From NCBI RefSeq assembly GCF_051014685.1, contig NW_027478771.1, forward strand, positions 186,001 to 250,000: a stretch of 64,000 nt of DNA. The letters run 5' to 3'. A model generated the notes under the pieces. It saw nothing but the letters and a program-made list of their open reading frames with translations. It searched no databases and was not told where the DNA came from. This document shows, piece by piece, positions 24,380 through 37,650 of this stretch; the stretch's first letter is position 1; the number at the start of each line of letters is the position of its first letter. The DNA comes from Ptiloglossa arizonensis. Taxonomy: Eukaryota; Arthropoda; Insecta; Hymenoptera; Colletidae. A program made the position numbers and the translations under genes.

Positions 24380-25565
24380 GGCCTAGGGGAAAAGTACACA
24401 CACCATTGTAATCGGGCGAGTTTCTACTTTCAGATGCAACAGGAATTTGTCGAGTTCGTCAATCCGTTCGCGAGATATGGGAGTTTGAAATTAAGGAATG
24501 GTTGAGAAACCATCAAAATTTTCGCAAGTCTGATTCTCGAAAACAATAACTGGAACGGCCTAGGGGAAAAGTACACACAACATTGTTTTCGGTCGAGCAT
24601 GTACTTTCAGATGCAACAGGAATTTCTCGAGTTCGTCGATCCTTTCGCGTGATATGGGATTTTGAAGTTAAGGAATGGTTGAGAAACCATCAAAATTTTC
24701 GCAAGTCTGACACTCGAAACCAATAACTACAATGGCCTAGGGGGCAAATACACATACCTTTGTAATCGGGCGAGTTTCTGCATTCATATGCAATAGTAAT
24801 TTCTCGAGTTCGTCAATCCGTTCGTGAGATATGGGAGTTTGGAGTTAAGGAATGGTTGAGACACCATCAAAATTTTCGCAAGTCTGATACAAGAAACCAA
24901 TAACTGGAATGGCCTAGGGGAAAAGTACACACACCATTGTAATCGGGCGAGTTTCTACTTTCAGATGCAACAGGAATTTCTCGAGTTCGTCAATCCGTTC
25001 GCGAAATATCGGAGTTTGGATTTAAGAGATGGTTGCGAAACCATCAAAATTTTCGCAATTCTGATGCTAGAAACGAATATCTGGAATGGCTTAGGAGAAA
25101 AGTACACACACCATTGTTGTCGGTCGAGTTTCTACTTTCAGATGCAACAGGAATTTCTCGAGTTCGTCGTTCCGTGCCCGAGATATGGGAGTTTGAAGTT
25201 AAGGAATGGTTGCGAAACCATCAAAATTTTCGCAAGTCTGCTACTCGAAATCAATAACTGGAATAGCCTAGGGGAAAAGTACACACACCATTGTAATCGG
25301 GCGAGTTTCTACTTTCAGATGCAACAGGAATTTCTCGAGTTAGTCAATCCGTTCGCGAGGTATGGGAGTTTGAAGTTAAGGAATGGTTGCGAAACAATCA
25401 AAATTTTCGCAAGTCTGATACACGAAACCAATAACTGGAATGGCCTAGGGGAAAAGTACACACACCATTGTAATCGGGCGAGTTTCTACTTTCAGATGCA
25501 ACAGGAATTTCTCGAGTTCGTCGTTCCGTGCCCGAGATATGGGAGGTTGAAGTTAAGGAATGGTT
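24380..25565. repeat. Segmental duplication block A2, copy 2
   Basis: Second copy of the block at 9582-10800, sharing the GTTTTCGGTCGAGCATG and GTTGTCGGTCGAG monomers. It sits directly left of A1 copy 3, as A2 copy 1 sits left of A1 copy 2. The duplicated unit was therefore probably A2 plus A1 together, about 4 kb. Confidence 0.68.
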
Positions 25566-25747
25566 GAGAAACCATCAAAATTTTCGCAAGTCTGATACTC
25601 GAAACCAATAACTACAATGACCTAGGGGAAAAATACACAGACCGTTCTAATCGGGCGAGTATCTGCTTTCAGATGCAACAGGAATTTCTCGAGTTCGCCA
25701 ATCCGTTCGCGAGATTTGGGAGTTTGAAGTTAAGGAATGGTTGAAAA

Positions 25748-28700
25748 ACCACCAAAATTTTCGCAAGTCTGGTACTCGAAACCAATAACTACAATGACCT
25801 AGGGGGAAAATATATATAACGTTGTAATCGGGAGAGTTTTTACTTTCAGATGCAACTGAAATTTTTCGGATTCGTCAATCCGTTCGCGAAATATCCGAGT
25901 TTGGAATTAAGAGACGGTTGAGAAACCATCAAAATTTTCCCAGGTATGATACTCGAAACCAATAACTGGAATTGCCTAGGGGAAAAGTACACACACCGTT
26001 GTAATCGGGCGAGTTTCTGCTTTCAGATGCAACAGGAATGTCTCGAGTTCCTCAATCCGTTCGCGAGATATGGGAGTTTGAAGTTAAGGAATGGTTGAGA
26101 AACCACCAAAATTTTCGCTGGTCTGATACTCGATGCCAATAACTGGAACGGCTTAGGGGCAAAGTACACACACCATTGTAACCGGGCGAGTTTCTACTTT
26201 CAGATGCAACAGGAATTTCTCGAGTTCGTCAATCCGTTCGCGAAATATGGGAGTTTGAAGTTAAGGAATGGTTGAGAAACCATCAAAATTTTTGCAAGTC
26301 TGTTACTCGAAACCAATATCAACGATGGCCTAGGGCAAAAATACACATACCATTGTAATCGGGCGAGTATCTGCTTTCAGATGCAACAGGAATTTCTCGA
26401 ATTCGTCAATCCGTTTGCGGGATTTGGGAGTTTGAAGTTAAGGAATGGTTGAGAAACAATCAAAATTTTCGCTGGTCTGATACTCGAAACGAATAACTGG
26501 AAAGGCCTAGGGGAATGGTACGCACACCATTGTAATCGGGCGAGTATCTGCTTTCAGATGCAATAGGAATTTCTCGAGTTCGTCAATCCGTTCGCGGGAT
26601 ATGGCAGTTTGAAGTTGAGGAATGGTTGAGAAACCATCAAAATTTTCGCTGGTCTGATACTCGAAACCAATAACTGGAATGGCCTAGGGGAAAAGTACAC
26701 ACAGCATTGTAATCGGGCGTGTTTCTACTTTCAGATGCAACAGGAATTACTCGAGTTCGTCAATCCCTTAACGAAATATAGGAGTTTGAAGTTAAGGAAT
26801 GGTTGAGAAACCATCAAAATTTTTGCAAGTCTGATACTCGAAACCAATATCAACGATGGCCTTGGGGAGAAATACACATACCATTGTAATCGGGCGAGTA
26901 TCTGCTTTCAGATGCAACTGGAATTTCTCGAGTTCGTCAATCCGTTCGCGAGATATGAGAGTTTGAAGGTAAGGAATTGTTGAGAAACCATCAAAATTTT
27001 CGCAAGTCTGATACTCGAAACCAATAACAACAAAGGCCTAGGGGAAAAATACACATACCGTTGTAAACGGAAGAGTTTCACCTTCAGATGCAACAGAAAT
27101 TTTTCGGATTCGTCAATCCGTTCGCGAAATTTGGGAGTTTGAAATTAAAGAATGGTTGAGAAACCATCAAAACCTTCGCAAGTCTGATACTCGAAACCAT
27201 TAACTACTATGGCTTAGGGGAAACATAGACAAACCGTTGTAATCGGGAGAGTTTCTACTTTCAGATGCAACAGAAATTTGTCGGATTCGTCAATCCGTTC
27301 GCGAAATATCGGAGTTTGGAGTTAAGAGATGGTTGACAAACTATCAAAATTTTCGCAAGTCTGACACTCGAAACCAATAACGGTAATGGCCTAGGGGAAA
27401 AGTACTCATACCGTTGTAATCGGGCGAGTTTCTGCTTTCAGATGCAACAGGAATTTCTCGAGTTCGTCTATCCGTTCGCGAGATATGGGAGTTTGAGAGT
27501 TAAGGAATGGTTGAGAATCCATCAAAATTTTCGCAAGTCTGATACTCGAAACCAATAACGGTAATGGCCTAGGGGAAAAGTACTCACACCATTGTAATCG
27601 GGCGAGTTTCTACTTTCAGATGCAAGAGGAGTTATTCGAGTTCGTCAATCCGTGCGCGAAATATCGGAGTTTGAAGTTAAGGAGTGGTTGAGAAACCGAC
27701 AAAATTTTCGCAAGTCTGATACTCGAAACCAATAACTACTATGGCCTAGGGGAAAGATAGACAAACCGTTGTAATAGGGAGAGTTTCTACTTTCAGATGC
27801 AACAGAAATTTGTCGGATTCGTCAATCCGTTCGCGAAATATCGGAGTTTGGAGTTAAGAGATAGTTGAGAAACCATCAAAATTTTCGCAAGTCTGATACA
27901 CGAAACCAATAACTACAAAGGCCTAGGTGAAAAATACACATACCGTTGTAATCGGGCATGTTTCTGCTTTCAGATGCAACAGTAATTTCTCGAGTTCGTC
28001 AATCCGTTCGCGAGATATGGGAGTTTGGAGTGAAGGAATGGTTGAGAAACCATCAAAATTTTAGCTGGTCTGTAACTCGAAACGATTAACTGGAACGGCC
28101 TAGGGGAATAGTACACACACCATTGTAATCGGGCGAGTTTCTGCTTTCAGATGCATCAGGAATTTCTCGAGTCCGCCAATCCGTTCGCGAGGTATGGGAG
28201 TTTGAAGGTAAGGAATGGTTGAGAAACCATCAAAATTTGAGCAAGTCTGATACTCGAAACCAATAACTACAAAGGCCTAGGTTAAAAATACACATACCGT
28301 TGTAATCGGGCGAGTTTCTACTTTCAAATGCAACAGAAACTTTTCGGATTCGTCAAACCGTTCGCGAAATATCGGAGTGTGAAGTTAAGGATTGGTTGAG
28401 AAACGATCAGAATTTTCGCAAGTCTGATACTCGAAACCAATATCAACGATGGCCTAGGGCAAAAATACACATACCGTTGTAATCGGGCGAGTTTCTCCTT
28501 TCAGATGCAACAGGAATTTCTCGAGTTCGTCGATCTGTTCGCGAGATATGGGAGTTTGAAGTTAAGGAATGTTTGAGAAACCATCAAAATTTTCGCAAAT
28601 CTGATACTCGAAACCAATAACTACTATGGCCTAGGGCAAAAACTCACATACCCTTGTAATCGGGCGAGTTTCTGCATTCAGATGCATCAGGAATTTATCG

Positions 28701-29715
28701 AGTCCGTCAATCCGTTCGCGAGGTATGGGAGTTTGAAGGTAAGGAATGATTGAGAAACCATCAAAATTTGAGCGAGTCTGATACTCGAACCAATAACTAC
28801 AAAGGCCTAGGGGAAAAATACTGATATCGTTGTAATCGGGCGAGTTTCTACTTTTTGATGCAACAGAAATGTCACGAGTTCGTTAATCCGTTCGTGAGAT
28901 ATGGGACTTTGATGTTAAGGAATGGTTGAGAAACCATCAAAATTTTCGCTGGACTGCTACTCGAAACGAATAACTGGAACGGCCTAGGGGAAAAGCACAC
29001 ACACCATTGTAATCGGGCGAGTTTCTACTTTCAGATGCAACAGGAATTTCTCGAGTTCGTCAATCCGTTCGCGAGATGTGGGAGTTTGAAGTTAAGGAAA
29101 GTTTGAGAAACCAACAAAATTTTCACAAGTCTGATACTCGAAACCAATAAAGCGAATGGCCTGGGGGAAAAGTACTCGCACTATTGTAATCGTGCGAGTT
29201 TCTACTTTCAGATGCAACAGGAATTTCTCGAGTTCGTCAATCCGTTCGCGAAATATGGGAGTTTGAAATTAAGGAATGGTTGAGAAACCATCAAAATTTT
29301 CGCAAGTCTGATACTCGAAACCAATATCAACGATGGCCTAGGGCAAAAGTACACAAACCATTGTAATCGGGCGAGTTTCTCCTTTCAGATGCAACAGGAA
29401 TTTCTCGAGTTCGTCAATCCGTTCGCGAGATATGGGAGTTTGAAGTTAAGGAATGTTTGAGAAACCATCCAAATTTTCGCAAGTCTGATACTCGAAACCA
29501 ATAACCACTATGGCCTGGGGCAAAAATACACATACCGTTGTAATCGGGCGAGTTTCTGCTTTCAGATGCATCACGAATTTCTCGAGTCCGTCAATCCGTT
29601 CGCGAGGTATGGGAGTTTGAAGGTAAGGAATGGTTGAGAAACCATCAAAATTTGAGCAAGTCTGATACTCGAAACCAATAACTACAAAGGCCTAGGTGAA
29701 AAATACACATACCGT
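25748..29715. repeat. Segmental duplication block A1, copy 3
   Basis: Matches 82 onward at offset 25666, including the ACCACCAAAATTT monomer and the TATATATAACG variant. The offset is about 25674 near 27740 and about 25845 by 28675. Confidence 0.75.
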
Positions 29716-32215
29716 TGTAATCGGGCGAGTTTCTACTTTCAAATGCAACAGAAATTTTCGGATTCGTCAATCCGTTCGCGAAATATCGGAGTTTGAAGTT
29801 AAGGATTGGTTGAGAAACGCTCAGAATTTTCGCAAGTCTGATACTCGAAACCAATATCAACGATGGCCTAGGGCAAAAATACACATGCCATTGTAATCGG
29901 GCGACTTTCTACTTTCAGACGCAATAGGAATTTCTCGAGTTCGTCAATCCGTTCGCGAGATGTGGGACTTTGAAGTTAAGGAATGTTTGAGAAACCATCA
30001 AAATTTTCACAAGTCTGATACACGACACCAATAACTACTATGGCCTAGGGCAAAAATACACATACCGTTGTTATCGGGCGAGTTTCTGCTTTCAGATGCA
30101 ACAGGAATTTCTAGAGTTCGTCGATCTGTTCGCGAGATATGGGAGTTTGAAGTGAAAGTATGGTTGAGAAACGATCAAAAATTTCGCTGGTCTGATACTC
30201 GAAACCAATAACTGGTATGGCCTAGGGGAAAGGTACACTTACCATTGTAATCGGGCGAGTTTCTACTTTCAGACGCAACAGGAATTTCTCGAGTTCGTCA
30301 ATCCGTTCGCGAGATGTGGGAGTTTGAAGTTAAGGAATGTTTGAGAAACAAACAAAATTTTCACAAGTCTGACACTCGACACCAATAACTACTATGCCCT
30401 AGGGCAAAAATACACTTGCCGTTGTAATCGGGCGAGTTTCTGCTTTCAGATGCAACAGGAATTTCTCGAGTTCGTCAATCCGTTCGCGAGATATGGGAGT
30501 TTGAAGTTAAGGAATGGTTGAGAAACGATCAAAGATTTCGCTGGTCTGATACTCGAAACCAATAACTGGAATGGCCTAGGGGAAAGGTACACATACCATT
30601 GTAATCGGGCGTGTTTTTGCTTTCAGATGCAACAGGAATTTCTCGAGTTCGTCAATCCGTTCGCGAGATATGGGAGTTTGAAGATAAGGAATGGTTGAGA
30701 AACCATCAAAGTTTTCGCTGCTCTGATACACGAAACCAATAACTGGAATGGCCTAGGGGAAAAGTACACACACCATTGTAATCGGGCGAGCCTCTACTTT
30801 CAGATGCAACAAGAATTTCTCGAGTTCGACAATCCGTTCGCGAGATATGGGAGTTTGAAGTTAAGTAATGGTTGAGACACCATCAAAATCTCGCAAGTCT
30901 GATACTCGAAACCAATAACTACGAAGGCCTAGGGGAAAAATACACATACCATTGTAATCGGGCGTGTTTTTGCTTTCAGATGCAACAGGAATTTCTCGAG
31001 TTCGTCAATCCGTTCGCGAGATATGGGAGTTTGAAGATAAGGAATGGTTGAGAAACCATCAAAGTTTTCGCTGCTCTGATACACGAAACCAATAACTGGA
31101 ATGGCCTAGGGTGAAAAGTACACACACCATTGTAATCGGGCGAGTCTCTACTTTCAGATGCAACAAGAAATTCTCGAGTTCGACAATCCGTTCGCGAGAT
31201 ATGGGAGTTTGAAGTTAAGGAATGGTTGAGACACCATCAAAATCTCGCAAGTCTGATACTCGAAACCAATGACTACGAAGGCCTAGGGGAAAAATACACA
31301 AACCATTGTAATCGGGCGGGTTTCTACATTCAGATGCAACAGGAATTTCTCGAGTTCGTCGAACCCTTCGCGAGATATGGGAGTTTGAAGTTAAGGAATG
31401 GTTGAGAAACCATCAAAGATTTCGCTGGTCTGATAGTCGAAACCAATAACTGGAATGGGCTAGGGGAAAAGTACACATACCGTTGTAATCGGGCGAGTTT
31501 CTACTTTCAGATGCCACAGGAATTTCTCGAGATCGTCAATCCGTTCGCGAAATATGGGAGTTTGAAGTTAAAGAATGGTTGAGAAACCACCAAAATTTTC
31601 GCAAGTCTGATACTCGAAGCCAATAACTACTACGGCCTAGGGGAAAAATACACACACCATTGCAATCGGGCGAGTTTCTACTTTCAGATGCAACAGGAAT
31701 TTCTCGAGTTCGTCAATCCGTTCGCGAGATATGGGAGTTTGAAGTTAAGGAATTGTTGAGAAACCATCAAAGATTTCGCTGGTCTGATACTCGAAACCAA
31801 TAACTGGAATGGCCTAGGGGAAAAGTAAACACACCATTGTAATCGGGCGTGTTTCTGCTTTCAGATGCAACAGGAAATTCTCGAGTTCGTCAATCCGTTC
31901 GCGAGATATGGGAGTTTGAAGGTAAGGAATGGTTGAGACACCATCAAAATCTCGCAAGTCTGATACTCGAAACCAATAACTATGAAGGCCTAGGGGAAAA
32001 ATACTCATACCGTTGTAATCGGAAGAGTTTCACCTTCAGATGCAACAGAAATTTTTCGGATTCGTCAATCCGTTCGCGAAATATGGGAGTTTGAAGTTAA
32101 AGAATGGTTGAGAAACCATCAAAATTTTCGCAAATCTGATACTCGAAACCAATAACTACTACGGCCTAGGGGAAAAATACACACACCATTGTAATCGAGC
32201 GAGTTTCTACTTTCA

Positions 32216-32392
32216 GATGCAACAGGAATTTCTCGAGTTCGTCAATCCGTTCGCGAGACATGGGAGTTTGAAGCCAAGAAATGGTTGAGAAGGCATACAA
32301 TTTTTCGCAATTCTGCTGATCCAAACGCTTAACCAGAATGGCCTAGGGAAAAAATACACATACCGTTGTAATCGGGCGAGTTTCAACTTTCA
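32216..32392. repeat. Chimeric monomer at the A/B subfamily junction
   Basis: This full-length 177-bp monomer begins with A-specific bases (AACAGGAATTTCTCGAGTTC, to 32240). From 32273 it is B-specific (GAAGCCAAGAAATGG, CTGCTGATCCAAACGCTTAA, GGGAAAAAATAC). The switch lies in 32241-32272, a block identical in both consensus sequences. Everything left of it is A-type and everything right of it is B-type, and monomer phase is kept. This is the expected product of a homologous crossover or template switch between the two arrays. Confidence 0.9.
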
Positions 32393-35300
32393 GATGCAAT
32401 AGGAATTTTTGGGTTAGGTCAATCGGTTCGCGAGATATGGGACTTTGAAGCTAAGAAATGGTTGAGAAGACAAGAAATTTTTCGCAATTCTGCTGCTCCA
32501 AACGCTTAACCAGAATGGGCTAGGGAAAAAATACACATACCGTTGTAATCGGGCGAGTTTTTACTTTCACACGCAACAGGAATTTTTGGGTTAGGTCAAT
32601 CCGTTCGCGAGATATGGGAGTTTGAAGCTAAGAAATGGTTAAGAAGACAACAAATTTTTCGCACTTCTGCTGCTCCAAACGCTTAACCAGAATGGCACAG
32701 GGAAAAAATACGCATACCGTTGTAATCGGGCGAGTTTCTACTTTCAGTTCCAATAGGAATTTTTGGGTTAGGTCAATCCGTTCGCGAGATATGGGACTTT
32801 GAAACTAGGAAATGGTTGACAAAACAACAAATTTTTCGCACTTCTGCTGCTCCAATCGCTTAACCAGAATGGCCTAGGGGAAAAATACACGTACCGTTGT
32901 AATCGGCCGAGTGTCTACTTTCAAATGCAATAGGAATTTTTGGGTTAGGTCAAGCCGTTCGCGATATATGGGAGTTTGAAGCCAAGATGGTAGAGATGGC
33001 AAAAAATTTTTCACAACTCTGCTGCTCCAAACGCTTAACCAGATTGGCCTAGGGAAAAAATACACATACCGTTGTAATCGGGGGAGTTTCTACTTTCAGA
33101 CGCAACAGGAATTTTTGGGTTAGGTCAATTCGGTCGCGAGATATGGGAGTTTGAAGACAAGGAATGGTTGAGAAGGCAAAAAATTTTTCGCAATTCTGCT
33201 GCTTCAAACGCTTAACCAGAATGGCCTAGGGAAAAAATACACATACCGTTGTAATCGGGCGAGTTTCTACTTTCAGCTACAATAGGAATTTTTGGGTTAG
33301 GTCAATCCGTTCGCGAGATATGGGAGTTTGAAGGCAAGAAATGGTTGAGAAGACAACAAATTTTTCGCACTTCTGCTGCTCCAAACGCTTAACCAGAATG
33401 GCCTAGGGAACAAATACATATACCGTTCTAATCGGGCGAGTTTCTACTTTCAAATGCAATAGGAATTTTTGGGTTAGGTCAATCCGTTCGGGAGATATGG
33501 GAGATTGAAGCCAAGAAATGGTTGAGAAGGCAAAAAATTTTTCGCAATTCTGCTGCTTCAAACGCTTAAACAGAATGGCCTAGGGAAAAAATACACATAC
33601 CGTTGTAATCGGGCGAGTTTCTACTTTCAGTTACAATAGGAATTTTTGGGTTAGGTCAATCCGTTCGCGAGATATGGGAGTTTGAAGCCAAGAAATGGTT
33701 GAGAATGCATACAATTTTTCGCAATTCTTCTGATCCAAACGCTTAACCAGAATGGCCTAGGGAAAAAATACACATACCGTTGTAATCGGGCGAGTTTCTA
33801 CTTTCAGATGCAATAGGAATTTTTGGGTTAGGTCAATCCGTTCGCGAGATATGGGACTTTGAAGCTAAGAAATGATTGAGAGGACAACAAATTTTTCGCA
33901 ATTCTGCTGCTCCAAACGCTTAACCAGAATGGGCTAGGGAAAAAATACACATACCGTTGTAATCGGGCGAGTTTCTACTTTCAAACGCAATAGGAATTTT
34001 TGGGTTAGGTCAATCCGTTCGCGAGATATGGGAGTTTGAAGCTAAGAAATGGTAGAGAAGGCAAAAAATTTTTAACAATTCTGCTGCTCCAATCCCTTAA
34101 CCAGAATGACCTAGGGAAAAATACGCGTACCGTTGCAATCGGGCGAGTTTCTACTTTCAAATGCAATAGGAATTTTTGGGTTAGGTCAATCCGTTCGCGA
34201 GATATGGGAGTTTGAAGCTAAGAAATGGTTAAGAAGACAACAACGTTTTCGCACTTCTGCTGCTCCAAACGCTTAACCAGAATGGCTTAGGGAAAAAATA
34301 CACATACCGTTGTAATCGGGCGAGTTTCTACTTTCAAATGCAATGGGAATTTTTGGGTTAGGACAATCCGTTCGGGAGATATGGGAGTTTGAAGCCAAGA
34401 AATGGTAGAGAAGGCAAAAAATTTTTAACAATTCTGCTGCTCCAATCGCTTAACCAGAATGACCTAGGGAAAAATACACGCACCGTTGCAATCGGGCGAG
34501 TTTCTACTTTCAAATGCAATAGGAATTTGTGGGTTAGGTCAATTCGTTCGCGAGATATGGGAGTTTGAAGACAAGGAATGGTTGAGAAGGCAAAAAATTT
34601 TTCGCAATTCTGCTGCTTCAAACGCTTAACCAGAATGGCCTAGGGAAAAAATACACATACCGTTGTAATCGGGCGAGTTTCTACTTTCAGATGCAATAGG
34701 AAATTTTGGGTTAGGTCAATCCGTTCGGGAGACATGGGAGTTTGAATCCAAGAAATGGTTGAGAAGACAACAAATTTTTCGCACATCTGCTGCTCCAAAC
34801 GCTTAACCAGAATGGCCTAGGGACAAAATACACATACCGTTGTAATCGGGCGAGTTTCTACTTTCAGATGCAATAGTAATTTTTGGGTTAGGTCAATCCG
34901 TTCACGAGATATGGGACTTTGAAGCTAAGAAATGGTTGAGAAGACAACAAATTTCTCGCAATTCTGCTGCTCCAAACGCTTAACCAGAATGACATAGGGG
35001 AAAAATACACATACCGTTGTAATCGGGCGAGTTTTTACTTTCACACGCAACAGGAATTTTTGGGTTAGGTCAATCCGTTCGCGAGATATGGGAGTTTGAA
35101 GCCAAGAAATGGTTGAGAAGGCATACAATTTTTCGCAATTCTGCTGATCCAAACGCTTAACCAGAATGGCCTAGGGAAAAAATACACATACCGTTGTAAT
35201 CGGGCGAGTTTCTACTTTCAGATGCAATAGCAATTTTTGGGTTAGGTCAATCCGTTCGGGAGACATGGGAGTTTGAAGCCAAGAAATGGTTGAGAAGACA

Positions 35301-37049
35301 ACAAATTTTTCGCACTTCTGCTGCTCCAAACGCTTAACCAGAATGGCCTAGGGACAAAATACACATACCGTTGTAATCGGGCGAGTTTCTACTTTCAGAT
35401 GCAATAGGAATTTTTGGGTTAGGTCAATCCGTTCGCAAGATATGGGACTTTGAAGCTAAGAAATGGTTGAGAGGACAACAAATTTCTCGCAATTCTGCTG
35501 CTCCAAACGCTTAACCAGAATGACCTGGGGGAAAAATACACATACCGTTGTAATCGGGCGAGTTTTTACTTTCACACGCAACAGGAATTTTTGGGTTAGG
35601 TCAATCCGTTCGCGAGATATGGGAGTTTGAAGCCAAGAAATGGTTGAGAAGGCATACAATTTTTCGCAATTCTGCTGATACAAACGCTTAACCAGAATGG
35701 CCTAGGGACAAAATACACATACCGTTGTAATCGGGCGAGTTTCTACTTTCAGATGCAATAGGAATTTTTGGGTTAGGTCAATCTGTTCGCGAGATATGGG
35801 ACTTTGAAGCTAAGAAATGGTTGAGAAGACAACAAATTTTTCGCAATTCTGCTGCTCCAAACGCTTAACCAGAATGGGCTAGGGAAAAAATACACATACC
35901 GTTGTAATCGGGCGAGTTTTTACCTTCACAAGCAACAGGAATTTTTGGGTTAGGTCAATCGGTTCGCGAGATATGGGAGTTTGAAGCCAAGAAATGGTTG
36001 AGAATGCATACAATTTTTCGCAATTCTGCTGCTCCAATCGCTTAACCAGAATGACCTAGAGAAAAATACACGTACCGTTGCAATCGGGCGAGTTTCTACT
36101 TTCAAATGCAATAGGAACTTTTGGGTTAGGTCAATTCGTTCGCGAGATATGGGAGTTTGAAGACAAGGAATGGTGAGAAGGCAAAAAATTTTTCGCAATT
36201 CTGCTGCTTCAAACGCTTAACCAGTATGGCCTAGGGAAAAAATACACATACCGTTGTAATCGGACGAGTTTCTACTTTCAGATGCAATAGGAATTTTTGG
36301 GTTAGGTCCATCCGTTCGGGAGACATGGGAGTTTGAAGCCAAGAAATGGTTGAGAAGACAACAAATTTCTCGCAATTCTGCTGCTCCAAACGCTTAACCA
36401 GAATGACCTAGGGGAAAAATACACATACCGTTGTAATCCGGCGAGTTTTTACTTTCACACGCAACAGGAATTTTTGGGTTAGGTCAATCCGTTCGCGAGA
36501 TATGGGAGTTTGAAGCCAAGAAATGGTTGAGAAGGCATACAATTTTTCGCAATTCTGCTGATCCAAACGCTTAACCAGAATGGCCTAGGGAAAAAATACA
36601 CATACCGTTGTAATCGGGCGTGTTTCTACTTTCAGATGCAATAGGAATTTTTGGGTTAGGTCAATCCGTTCGCGAGATATGGGAGTTTGAAGCCAAGAAA
36701 TGGTTGAGAAGGCAAAACATTTTTCGCAATTCTGCTGCTCCAAACGCTTAACCAGAATGGCCTAGGGAAAAAATACACATACCGTTGTAATCGGGCGAGT
36801 TTCTACTTTCAGATGCAATAGGAATTTTTGGGTTAGGTCAATCCGTTCGCGAGATATGGGACTTTGAAGCTAAGAAATGGTTGAGAAGACAACAAATTTT
36901 TCGCAATACTGCTGCTCCAAACGCTTAACCAGAAAGGGATAGGGAAAAAATACACATACCGTTGTAATCGGGCGAGTTTCTACTTACAAATGCAATAGGA
37001 ATTCTTGGGTTAGGTCAATCCGTTCGCGAGATATGGGAGTTTGAAGCTA

Positions 37050-37650
37050 AGAAATGGTTAAGAAGACAACAAAGTTTTCGCACTTCTGCTGCTCCAAACG
37101 CTTAACCAGAATGGCCTAAGGAAAAAATACACATACCGTTGTAATCGGGCGAGTTTCTACTTTCAGTTCCAATAGGATTTTTTGGGTTAGGTCAATCCGT
37201 TCGCGAGATATGGGACTTTGAAACTAAGAAATGGTTGACAAAACAACAAATTTTTCGCACTTCTGCTGCTCCAAACGCTTAACCAGAATGGCCTAGGGAA
37301 AAAATACACATACCGTTGTAATCGGGCGAGTTTCTCCTTTCAAATGCAATGGGAATTTTTGGGTTAGGTCAATCCGTTCGGGAGATATGGGAGATTGAAG
37401 CCAAGAAATGGTAGAGAAGGCAAAAAATTTTTAACAATTCTGCTGCTCCAATCGCTTAACCAGAATGACCTAGGGAAAAATACACGTACCGTTGCAATCG
37501 GGCGAGTTTCTACTTTCAAATGCAATAGGAATTTTTGGGTTAGGTCAATTCGTTCGCGAGATATGGGTGTTTGAAGACAAGGAATGGTTGAGAAGACAAA
37601 AAATTTTTCGCAATTCTGCTGCTTCAAACGCTTAACCAGAATGGCCTAGG
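37050..37650. repeat. Recurrent B block (about 600 bp), first copy
   Basis: The order GTTAAGAAGACAACAAAG, then CAGTTCCAATAGG, then CTCCTTTCAAATGCAATGGG, then ACACGTACCGTTGCAATCGG, then GGTGTTTGAAGACAAGG recurs at 38.29-38.89, 40.59-41.19, 43.07-43.67, 54.74-55.34 and 57.40-57.99 kb. A partial version without the first element is at 62.45-62.93 kb. Early offsets are 1238 (seven monomers) and 2300 (thirteen monomers). Confidence 0.75.

Larger units (their letters stand above)
9002..32215. repeat. Satellite array, subfamily A, right part (177-bp monomer)
   Basis: About 131 head-to-tail A monomers continue in phase after the LINE. Monomers are heterogeneous, with mostly point differences and occasional 1-base indels (for example the extra T in CCTAGGGTGAAAAG near 31110). 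Several multi-monomer blocks are duplicated inside the stretch and are listed separately. The longest open frames (18698-19201 and 24965-25567) are runs of monomers in which the usual in-frame TGA (GGTTGAGAA) has changed to TGC or TGG. They are not taken as genes. No other insertion, tRNA, rRNA or CRISPR-like structure is visible. Confidence 0.97.

Noticed and set aside
24965..25567. 200-codon open frame, and similar ones at 18698-19201, 42245-42655, 53743-54153 and elsewhere in the array
   Set aside because: The monomer is 177 bp (3 x 59), so frames persist from monomer to monomer. These frames arise where the usual in-frame stop is mutated. They occur on either strand in different subfamilies and resemble no known protein, with no sign of selection on codons. 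Not called as genes.
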